A DNA stretch of 64,000 nt from assembly GCA_021324575.1 (NCBI GenBank), contig JAJPIW010000028.1, forward strand, positions 1 through 64,000, in the 5' to 3' direction. Source of the stretch: Intrasporangiaceae bacterium (GTDB lineage: Bacteria; Actinomycetota; Actinomycetes; Actinomycetales; Dermatophilaceae). Position 1 is the first letter of the stretch; each line of letters starts with the position of its first letter. The notes beneath the pieces were generated by a model. The model ran no database searches and was not told where the DNA came from. It saw nothing but the letters and a program-made list of their open reading frames with translations. The position numbers were made by a program, and so were the translations under genes. Of the stretch, positions 26,693 to 33,694 are shown piece by piece.

Positions 26693-28261
26693 GTGTTCAC
26701 CGAGCAGCGCCGGGGTATGGCCGAACCGGACGACCTGGGTTCGATGCTGATCGAACTGGTCGCCCGGACGTGCTGGGGACTGGCCCGGATGGCATGCGCC
26801 CTCGTGGTGTTCGCTATCCGGGTCCCCGGCGTCCTCCCACTCCTGATCGCCGAGTGGGTCCTACTGCGGTATGCCGGCCTCGACCCAGCCCTCTGGACGA
26901 CCTTCGCGTTCGCCATCGGCCTGGTGGTGTGGCGGGTCGCCTGGCCGGCTTCTTACGCCCGTCGCGCCCGGCCGGTGCTCGCGCGGGTCTGGAAGACCCC
27001 GGTGTACCGGCTGTGGTGGCCGCATGTCGCCGCCCGGACCGGGCTGGTCGCGCACAACCACGGCCACGGTCGCACCGATGCCGTCCCCCAACGGCCGCAT
27101 TTGGCCTGGGTCAAGGTCACCCGGACCGGGGTGGAGGAGCTCGGGATCGGGTTGCCGGTCGGGCTCACACCTGACGATGTCGCCGCCCGGGTCGACGCCA
27201 TCGCGCACGCCTTCCGCGCCCGCGAAGCCCGCATCGCTCCGGCCAAACCGGGCGGCGTCATCGTGCAGCTGCACCGCCGCGACGTCCTGGCCCGGACCAT
27301 CCGGCCGTTGCCGGTCCCCGAATCGCCGAGCCTGCGCGGGGTACCGGTCGGGTTGGCCGAGGACGGCACCCCGTGGCGGTTCCAACTGACCCAAACGCAC
27401 GTGTTGATCGCGGGGGCGACCGGGGCCGGGAAAGGCTCCATCCTCTGGTCCCTGCTGTCTGGCCTGTCCCGGGCGATTGACCAGGGCTGGGTGCAGGTGT
27501 GGGCGGTCGACCCCAAGGGCGGCATGGAACTGCGACCGGGCAAGCGGTTGTTCTCCCGGTTCGAAGACGGCACCCCCGAAACCATGGCCAGCCTGCTCGA
27601 GGACCTGGTCGCCGTGATGGACGACCGCGCCACGATGCTGGCCGGGGCCCACGTGCGCCAGCACACGCCCACCCCGGACGCCCCGCACGTCGTGCTGCTC
27701 CTGGACGAGCTTGCCACCTTGACCGCGTTCGCGGAGCGGACCGTGGCCCGCCGGATCGAGCAAGCCCTCGGGCTGCTGTTGACCAAGGGCCGCGCGGTCG
27801 GGATCACCGTCGTTGCCGCGGTGCAGGACCCCGGCAAAGACATCGTCACCTGGCGCGACCTGATCCCCACAAGGATTGCGATGCGGCTGGACAACCCGAT
27901 CCAGGTCGACATGGTCCTGGGCGAGGGCGCCCGCGACCTGGGTGCGACCGCCGACCGGATCAGCGAACACACCCCCGGTGTCGCCTACGTCCGGCTCGAA
28001 GGCACCCGCGCCATCGCCCGCGTCCGGGCTGCCTACCTCACCGACGCGGACATTGACGCGCTGGCCGAGACGGTCACCGCCAAACCCGCCCTACGCGCCG
28101 ACCGTCCCGTGTCCGGGCCCGGGCGAACCGATGAGGCCCCCGGATGGCCCGTTTCCTCGACAACGGCACCGGCCGGGTCTGAGCCCGGTGCCCGTCCGGC
28201 TCGGAAGCGGTCGCCTCGGGCATCGGTCCGGCCCAGGAACGAAGGAGGGGACGCAGCATGA
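26693..28261 (+). CDS. FtsK/SpoIIIE-type DNA translocase (TraB/TraSA-like)
   Basis: A 522-residue transfer protein. Two N-terminal membrane helices (about 24-50 and 60-84) are followed by a basic stretch and the FtsK motor. The motor has Walker A GATGAGKGS (about 242-250), WAVDPKGGMEL, Walker B HVVLLLDELATL (about 323-334), and the sensor-like RIAMRLDNPIQVDMVLG. AICE translocases of this type move double-stranded DNA between mycelial or neighbouring cells. The disordered C-terminus ends where the whiB gene begins (ATGA overlap). GTG 26693 or ATG 26717 may be the start. Confidence 0.9.
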   Translation: MFTEQRRGMAEPDDLGSMLIELVARTCWGLARMACALVVFAIRVPGVLPLLIAEWVLLRYAGLDPALWTTFAFAIGLVVWRVAWPASYARRARPVLARVWKTPVYRLWWPHVAARTGLVAHNHGHGRTDAVPQRPHLAWVKVTRTGVEELGIGLPVGLTPDDVAARVDAIAHAFRAREARIAPAKPGGVIVQLHRRDVLARTIRPLPVPESPSLRGVPVGLAEDGTPWRFQLTQTHVLIAGATGAGKGSILWSLLSGLSRAIDQGWVQVWAVDPKGGMELRPGKRLFSRFEDGTPETMASLLEDLVAVMDDRATMLAGAHVRQHTPTPDAPHVVLLLDELATLTAFAERTVARRIEQALGLLLTKGRAVGITVVAAVQDPGKDIVTWRDLIPTRIAMRLDNPIQVDMVLGEGARDLGATADRISEHTPGVAYVRLEGTRAIARVRAAYLTDADIDALAETVTAKPALRADRPVSGPGRTDEAPGWPVSSTTAPAGSEPGARPARKRSPRASVRPRNEGGDAA

Positions 28262-28689
28262 CCAGCAACGCGACCAAGGTGAGGGTGATGGTCGAACCCG
28301 GGGTGTGGCAACACCCGTTCGGCACCCCACTCCCGTATGTCGACTCCACGGGGGGACCGTCCCCGCGCGAGCTGGCCACGCCACGGTGGGCGGCCAGGGC
28401 GCGCTGCGTCCACCTGGAGACCGAACCCGAAGCCTGGTTCCCCCGGGACATGAGCACCGGGGCACGCGACGCGATCGCGATCTGCGCCCGGTGCCCGGTC
28501 CGCCGTGAATGCCTGGCCGCCGCCCTCACGTTCGGGGACGAGTACGGCATCTGGGGCGGCACCACCGCCGCCGACCGGGCCCTGATGGCCGACCGGCTCC
28601 GCCACGGCACCCCGCTCGGTGCGGTCCTCGATGATGCCCTCGCCGACGACTCCAACGAGTCGTCGGGCCAGTGGGACGGCGCCGCCTGA
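28258..28689 (+). CDS. WhiB family iron-sulfur regulator encoded on the element
   Basis: A 143-residue WhiB protein. Four cysteines fit the 4Fe-4S pattern: one in ARCVH, then CARCPVRREC (C-x2-C-x5-C). The turn motif GIWGGTT and a basic helix follow. WhiB proteins usually bind sigma factor and tune redox or stress genes. Here the gene overlaps the translocase stop and its own stop overlaps the rep start (TGATG), so it is built into the transfer-replication operon. It may sense host state to time excision or replication; this is inference. Confidence 0.88.
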   Translation: MTSNATKVRVMVEPGVWQHPFGTPLPYVDSTGGPSPRELATPRWAARARCVHLETEPEAWFPRDMSTGARDAIAICARCPVRRECLAAALTFGDEYGIWGGTTAADRALMADRLRHGTPLGAVLDDALADDSNESSGQWDGAA

Positions 28690-30239
28690 TGAGCATCGCC
28701 ACGGTCGAGGAGGCGCCTGCCCGGGTGCTGGCCGGCTGGGACCCGTTCCCCGGCCTGGGCCCCGGCCTGGACCTTGGCGACTGCGACGCCGCCACCGCCC
28801 GGCTGGCGACCCAGCGGATGCTGTCCCCGGACTTCGAGGACTGGACCGTCCAGGCCGCCCGGGTCGGGTACTGCGCTCACCCGGTCCGGCTGCGCGGCCA
28901 CTCCGACCGGGTCGACACCACCACGGGGGAGGTGCTCCACTCCTACTCCTCGGCCGATGAGCCGTTCGGGGTGACCTATGTGCGGTGCGGCAACCGTCGC
29001 GCGTCGGCGTGCCCGTCCTACTCCCGCCTGTACGCGGCCGACACGTTCCACCTGATCCGGGCCGGGGTCGCCGGCGGCAAGGGCGTCCCGGCGTCGGTGG
29101 GGGACAACCCGCTGGTGTTCGCCACCCTGACCGCGCCCTCGTTCGGGCCGGTCCACGGCACCCGCGGCAACCACCGCGCCTGCCGCCCCTACGCGGCCGA
29201 GGCTCGGTGCCGACACGGTCGAGCGGCGACCTGCCATACCCGCCACGAGGAGGGCGACCCGCTGCTGGGTCAGCCGCTGTGTGTGGAGTGTTACGAGTAC
29301 ACCGGGCATGTGGTGTGGCAGTGGTGGGCCCCCGAGCTGTGGCGCCGGTTCGCCATCGCCCTGCGCCGCCTGGTCGCCCACCACCTCGGCGTCACCGAAA
29401 CCAAACTGCGGAAGAGCGCGACCGTGCAGTACGCCAAGGTCGCCGAGTACCAACGCCGCGGCCTGATCCACTTCCACGCCCTGATCCGCCTGGACGGGCC
29501 CGCCACCGACCAAGGGTTCGCATCCGCCCCCGAAGGGTTCGCCGCGGCCGACCTCGCGGACCTTGTCCACGCCGCCGCGAAAGCCGTGCACTACCCGGCG
29601 CTGCCGGTCCACGACGGCGACAAGGCTCGGGTCCTGCGGTTCGGGCGGCAGGTCGACGCCCGCCCGGTCCGCGTCGGACACCGCACCGACGACCCCGGTC
29701 GGGCATTGGCGCCGGAGCAGGTTGCCGGGTACCTGGCCAAGTACGCCACCAAGTCCGCAGCCGACACCGTCGAGCAGGCGGGCGGCAACCCGCACCTGCG
29801 CCGGCTCGCCCGGACCGCCAACGAGTTGGCCGACCGGGTCGAGGACGACTGGGTCCGTGCCGGCCTCGGCGCCGACCTCAAAGACGCCCCGTACGGGCTG
29901 CTCGGGAAATGGGCCACCGCGCTGGGGTTCCGGGGCCACTTCGCCACCAAGTCCCGCCGCTACGCCGTCACCCTCGGCGCGCTCCGTAGGGCGAGGCGCC
30001 GCGCGCAAGCCCTGATCACCGACGCCACCCGCACCGGGCAACGCATCGACCTGGCCGCGATGGAAGCCCAGCTCCTCGCCGACGACGACCAGGACCAGAC
30101 CAGCATCGTCATCGGGCAGTGGGCCTACGCCGGCACCGGCTGGGACACCGACGGCGACGCCCAGCTCGCCAAAGCCGCCGCCGCCCGAGCCCGCGAGTAC
30201 GACCAAGTCCGGGCTGAGGAACGGGGACGCGAATCGTGA
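28689..30239 (+). CDS. RepSA-like replication initiator
   Basis: A 516-residue protein of the AICE rolling-circle initiator family. Cysteine/His-rich segments (CRPYAAEARCRHG, CHTRH, CVECY) suggest a zinc site. The HUH metal motif is H261-F-H263 within GLIHFHALIRLDG. The likely nicking tyrosine is in Y348-LAKY352, the Y-x3-K-Y type motif. RepSA in pSAM2 starts replication of the excised circle at transfer. ATG 28689 overlaps the whiB stop. The double-strand origin is probably within or near this gene but is not identified. Confidence 0.87.
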   Translation: MSIATVEEAPARVLAGWDPFPGLGPGLDLGDCDAATARLATQRMLSPDFEDWTVQAARVGYCAHPVRLRGHSDRVDTTTGEVLHSYSSADEPFGVTYVRCGNRRASACPSYSRLYAADTFHLIRAGVAGGKGVPASVGDNPLVFATLTAPSFGPVHGTRGNHRACRPYAAEARCRHGRAATCHTRHEEGDPLLGQPLCVECYEYTGHVVWQWWAPELWRRFAIALRRLVAHHLGVTETKLRKSATVQYAKVAEYQRRGLIHFHALIRLDGPATDQGFASAPEGFAAADLADLVHAAAKAVHYPALPVHDGDKARVLRFGRQVDARPVRVGHRTDDPGRALAPEQVAGYLAKYATKSAADTVEQAGGNPHLRRLARTANELADRVEDDWVRAGLGADLKDAPYGLLGKWATALGFRGHFATKSRRYAVTLGALRRARRRAQALITDATRTGQRIDLAAMEAQLLADDDQDQTSIVIGQWAYAGTGWDTDGDAQLAKAAAARAREYDQVRAEERGRES

Positions 30240-30278
30240 CGGGGACGACATACAAAGTCGAGCAGGAGATACAGAGCC

Positions 30279-30512
30279 ATGACAGTGGACATGAGCAGTT
30301 GGGAACGGTTGATGACCGTCAAGGAGGTCGCCGAGGTTCTCGGCGTCTGCGAGCGGACGGTCTGGTCGCTGCGCGCGGAGGGCAACTTCGCGCCGGGGAC
30401 GAAGATCGGCAAGAAGGTCGTGTGGCGGGAGTCGGTCCTGCGCGAGTGGCTGGTCACGGCCACCGAGGAGCCCGGTGAGTCCGCGACGTACAAGTTCCGG
30501 AGCGCCGGATGA
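30279..30512 (+). CDS. xis: Excisionase, MerR-like helix-turn-helix
   Basis: A 77-residue protein with the excisionase helix-turn-helix LMTVKEVAEVLGVCERTVWSLRAEGNF and a wing GTKIGKKVVWRESVLREWL. Such proteins bend att DNA and bias the integrase toward excision. Its stop overlaps the int start (ATGA), the usual xis-int coupling. ATG 30279 or ATG 30291 may be used. Confidence 0.87.
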   Translation: MTVDMSSWERLMTVKEVAEVLGVCERTVWSLRAEGNFAPGTKIGKKVVWRESVLREWLVTATEEPGESATYKFRSAG

Positions 30513-31660
30513 CCGTATATCGGACTCCGAACGGGAAGGCGTGGCGGGCGTTCTTGAAGTACCGGGGCCATCGGGACTCGCGGACGTTCGCGCGCCGTCA
30601 GGACGCCATCAGGTGGCTGACCGAGCAGAAGACCGAGATCGATCGCGGCTCGTGGCTGGACCCGGCCCGTGGCCAGGTACCCGCGGGGTCGTTGTTCGAG
30701 AAGTGGCTGGCGACCCGGGATGTCGAGGGTTCGACTCGTCGCAATGACCGGGCGATCTGGCACTCCTACCTCGATGTACCGTTCGGCAAGCGGCCGGTGG
30801 CGTCGATCACCGGTCCGATGGTGCGTGAGTGGGTCGCCGGGTTGAGGACCAAGACGGGGCCGGCTGCGCCGCGGACCAAGCGGGATGCGCTGCGGGTGCT
30901 CCGGGGAGTGCTCGCCTTCGCCGTCGAGGATGGTCGCATCGCGCGGAATCCGGCCGTCGGGATCAAGGTCGCAGGGACCAAGGGCACGCCTGGTCAGGCG
31001 CTGTCGCTGGGCGAGCTGCGGATCTTCGTCGCGGCTCTGACGCCGCCGCATCACGAGATCGCCCTCGTGCTGGCTTTGGCCGGTCTGCGGTGGTCAGAGA
31101 TCGCCGCGCTGGACGAGCGGGACGTGGTGACCGACGACGACGGCCGCCTGTTCCTGGTCATCCGGCATCGGCATGTGCTGGACGAGCAGGGCAAGAGGGT
31201 CACGCTGCCGGGAACCAAGGGCGGCCGGGGCGTCACCAGGATGGTGCCCGTCCTGCCCGAGCTCGTGCCCATCGTCGAGCGCCACCGGACCGGGGAACCC
31301 GATGCGCCGCTCTTTCCGTCACCACGGGGTGCCCGGCTCGACTCGCGGCACTGGCGTCGCGACGGCGGGTGGAAGGAGGCCTGCGAGCTCGTCGGCCGTC
31401 CGGGGCTGCGACCCCACGACCTGCGGCATACCGCGGCCACCGCCTGGCTGCGGATCACCGGGGACGTGAAGGCGGTGCAGTCGCTCCTCGGGCACTCGAC
31501 GGCGAGCATGACCCTGGACCTCTACTCGCACCTGCTCAACGACAGCCTGACCAGGGCCGCCGACCTGATGGCGCAGGGCCTTGCGGCTGCGGCCGAGGCG
31601 GCTGCCCTCGACCCGGAGCAAGAGCGCGGCGAGCCCGACGAGAAACGCGAGGGCTCGTAA
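30509..31660 (+). CDS. int: Tyrosine site-specific integrase
   Basis: A 383-residue tyrosine recombinase. The N-terminal arm-binding part contains YRGHRDSRTFARRQDAIRWL. An SAM-like core-binding domain spans about 60-150. All catalytic residues are visible: R194 (LRWSE), H303-x-x-R306 (HDLRH), H329 (LGHS) and nucleophile Y339 (LYSHL). It ends 81 bp from attR in tRNA-Pro, the standard place. A Glu-rich tail after residue 365 is unusual but harmless. Confidence 0.95.
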   Translation: MTVYRTPNGKAWRAFLKYRGHRDSRTFARRQDAIRWLTEQKTEIDRGSWLDPARGQVPAGSLFEKWLATRDVEGSTRRNDRAIWHSYLDVPFGKRPVASITGPMVREWVAGLRTKTGPAAPRTKRDALRVLRGVLAFAVEDGRIARNPAVGIKVAGTKGTPGQALSLGELRIFVAALTPPHHEIALVLALAGLRWSEIAALDERDVVTDDDGRLFLVIRHRHVLDEQGKRVTLPGTKGGRGVTRMVPVLPELVPIVERHRTGEPDAPLFPSPRGARLDSRHWRRDGGWKEACELVGRPGLRPHDLRHTAATAWLRITGDVKAVQSLLGHSTASMTLDLYSHLLNDSLTRAADLMAQGLAAAAEAAALDPEQERGEPDEKREGS

Positions 31661-31740
31661 TGGGCTCGCGAACCGCGATTTTCGTGCTGCTCGATGTGGT
31701 TGCAGTGGCCTTGATTGTGGCGCTGACCTGCGGAAACGTG

Positions 31741-31818
<78 letters not shown>

Positions 31819-31901
31819 TGGCAGCCACCCGCGAGCGGGCAGCGAAGCACGAGGATAGCCGACCGGCCCACCGGCCAAGAAATCGGTTCACCCCCAGGGT
31901 C

Positions 31902-32055
31902 GTTGGGGTGCCGAACGCGCGCCATGTCGCGCGGCCAGCACCCCAACCGTGCAAGCGCCTCCTGCCCGTTCGGCATCCCAGCGGCGTCGGGGATGCCGAA
32001 CGGGCAGGAGGTCGCCCGAGCGGCATCCCACCGGCGCGGGGATGCCGCTCGGGCG
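31902..32055. repeat. Three consecutive perfect palindromes
   Basis: Arms lie at 31,902-31,911/31,938-31,947 (10 bp, inner CGCGCG pairing), 31,958-31,979/31,990-32,011 (22 bp), and 32,013-32,029/32,039-32,055 (17 bp). The last two share CGGCATCCC/GGGATGCCG. They lie in the 283-bp gap between the metallophosphoesterase stop and the tRNA, both read leftward, so they are likely terminators shielding the tRNA. No U-tract is present. Confidence 0.8.
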
Positions 32056-32101
32056 GCAGGCACTGCCAGCAGGCCAGGGCGACAACCCAAGGAGCCGGGG
32101 C

Positions 32102-33097
32102 TCAGGCCGAGCGTGGCACCAGGGTCAACAGCGTCGCCTCGGGGCGGCAGGCGAAGCGCACCTGCGCGAACCGGGACGTTCCCAGTCCCGCCGAGACGTG
32201 CAGGTAGGCCGCGTCGGCGGGAGCCGCCGAAGAGGGCCGGGCCGTGCCACCGTGCAGCACCCTGTCCACCCCGCGGCGAGGAACGTCCAGTCCGGCCCCC
32301 GGCCACCACCGTGACAGCCCCTTGGCGCGGGACCGGTCCAGGTCGCAGTTGGTCACCAGCGCGCCGAACCCCGGCACCGCCAGCTGGCCGCCGTGCGTGT
32401 GCCCGGCGATGATCAGCCCGGCCCCGTCAGCCGCCATGGCGTCCAGCACCCGCTGGTAGGGCGCGTGTACCACCCCGACCGTCAGGGCAGCCGAGGGCGA
32501 CGCGGGAGCCGAGACCGCGGCATACCGGTCGCGTTTGATGTGCGGGTCGTCGACGCCGACGAGCTCCAGGGGCAGGTCCCGCAGGGTGAGCGAGGTCCGT
32601 GCGTTGTCGAGGTCGACCCAGCCACCGGCCGCGAGCCCGGCGACGAGCTCGCCGGTGGGCAGGTGGACCCGACCGGGGTGCCGTTCGGCGTGCCGCCGGG
32701 TGAGGTAGAGCGCGGGGTTGCGGAAAGTCGGGGCGTAATAGTCGTTCGACCCCAGCACGAAGGCGCCCGGCAGCCCCAGCAACGGCTCCAGCGCGTCGAG
32801 GAGCGGCGGCACCGCGTCGACGTGCGAGAGGTTGTCGCCGGTGTTGACGACGAGGTCCGGCGCGAGCGAGGCGAGGTCACGGATCCAGCCGAGCTTGCGG
32901 TCCTGACCCGGGACCAGGTGGATGTCGGAGAGCTGGAGCACCCGCAGCGACGGCGCGCCCGGCGGCAGTACCGGCACTGTGAACTCGCGCAGCGCGAACC
33001 AGCTGGGTTCCAGGACCGCGGCGTATGCCGCCCCGAGAGCGGCCGTCGCGACTGCGGCGCCCAGCGTGGTGGCCGTGGCCCGGGTCGCGGAGGTCAT
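32102..33097 (-). CDS. Membrane-anchored metallophosphoesterase
   Basis: A 331-residue calcineurin-like phosphoesterase with an N-terminal hydrophobic segment. The full metal-ligand set is seen: SDIHL (D-x-H), NTGDNLSH (GD), GSNDYY (GN-D variant), VVHAPY (single H) and GHTHGGQ (GHxH). Proteins of this type (YkuE/Rv3683-like) are linked to cell-envelope phosphodiesters or nucleotides; the substrate is unknown. It neighbours the PBP gene, as Rv3683 neighbours ponA2 in M. tuberculosis. Confidence 0.87.
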   Translation of the reverse strand: MTSATRATATTLGAAVATAALGAAYAAVLEPSWFALREFTVPVLPPGAPSLRVLQLSDIHLVPGQDRKLGWIRDLASLAPDLVVNTGDNLSHVDAVPPLLDALEPLLGLPGAFVLGSNDYYAPTFRNPALYLTRRHAERHPGRVHLPTGELVAGLAAGGWVDLDNARTSLTLRDLPLELVGVDDPHIKRDRYAAVSAPASPSAALTVGVVHAPYQRVLDAMAADGAGLIIAGHTHGGQLAVPGFGALVTNCDLDRSRAKGLSRWWPGAGLDVPRRGVDRVLHGGTARPSSAAPADAAYLHVSAGLGTSRFAQVRFACRPEATLLTLVPRSA

Positions 33098-33156
33098 CGG
33101 GCCATCCTCTCAAACGCGCCGGAATCGCGGTTGCGGCCGGGTGCGAGGATGGAGCC

Positions 33157-33621
33157 ATGAGCGAGACCAGCCTCAAGGCCACCGTGCAGCACGACCTGCA
33201 CGACGCGATGCGCGCCCGTGACAAGGTGCGTTCGGGCACCCTGCGGATGGCGCTGACCGCCATCACGACCGAGGAGGTCGCCGGTGACGAGGCCCGCGAG
33301 CTGAGCGACGAGGAGATCCTCAAGGTCCTCGCCAAGGAGGCCAAGAAGCGCAAGGAGGCCTCTACGGCATACCGTGGCGCCGGCCGCGCCGAGCTCGCCG
33401 ACACCGAGGACGCCGAGCTGGCCATCCTGGAGACCTACCTGCCCGCGCAGCTCGACGACGCCGAGCTGGACCGGATCGTCGCCGAGGCCGTCGCCTCCAC
33501 CGGCGCCACCGGTATGCCGCAGATGGGCCTGGTCATGAAGGCCGCCCAGCCGGTCGTCGCCGGGCGCGCCGACGGTGGCCGGGTCGCGGCGGCCGTGCGC
33601 AAGGCGCTCGCCGGAGGCTGA
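33157..33621 (+). CDS. GatB/YqeY domain protein
   Basis: A 154-residue helical protein of the YqeY family: LKATVQHDLHDAMRARDKVRSGTLRMALTAI, then LAKEAKKRKEASTAYRGAGRAELAD and ILETYLPAQLDDAEL. The domain is homologous to the tail of the GatB amidotransferase subunit, which contacts tRNA. Stand-alone YqeY may help aminoacyl-tRNA quality but its role is not settled. ATG 33157 has GGAG upstream. It diverges from the metallophosphoesterase gene. Confidence 0.88.
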   Translation: MSETSLKATVQHDLHDAMRARDKVRSGTLRMALTAITTEEVAGDEARELSDEEILKVLAKEAKKRKEASTAYRGAGRAELADTEDAELAILETYLPAQLDDAELDRIVAEAVASTGATGMPQMGLVMKAAQPVVAGRADGGRVAAAVRKALAGG

Positions 33622-33640
33622 CCCGCGAAGGCGGGCACGC

Positions 33641-33692
33641 GGCATACGACGGAGCGGCCAGGACCGTGGTGGTCCTGGCCCCTCCGTATGCC
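33641..33692. terminator. Bidirectional terminator built partly from the GGCATAC motif
   Basis: GGCCAGGACC (33,656-33,665) pairs with GGTCCTGGCC (33,671-33,680). Further out CGGAG pairs with CTCCG, and GGCATAC (33,641-33,647) pairs with GTATGCC (33,686-33,692). It fills the gap between convergent yqeY and PBP genes. Confidence 0.75.
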
Positions 33693-33694
33693 GG

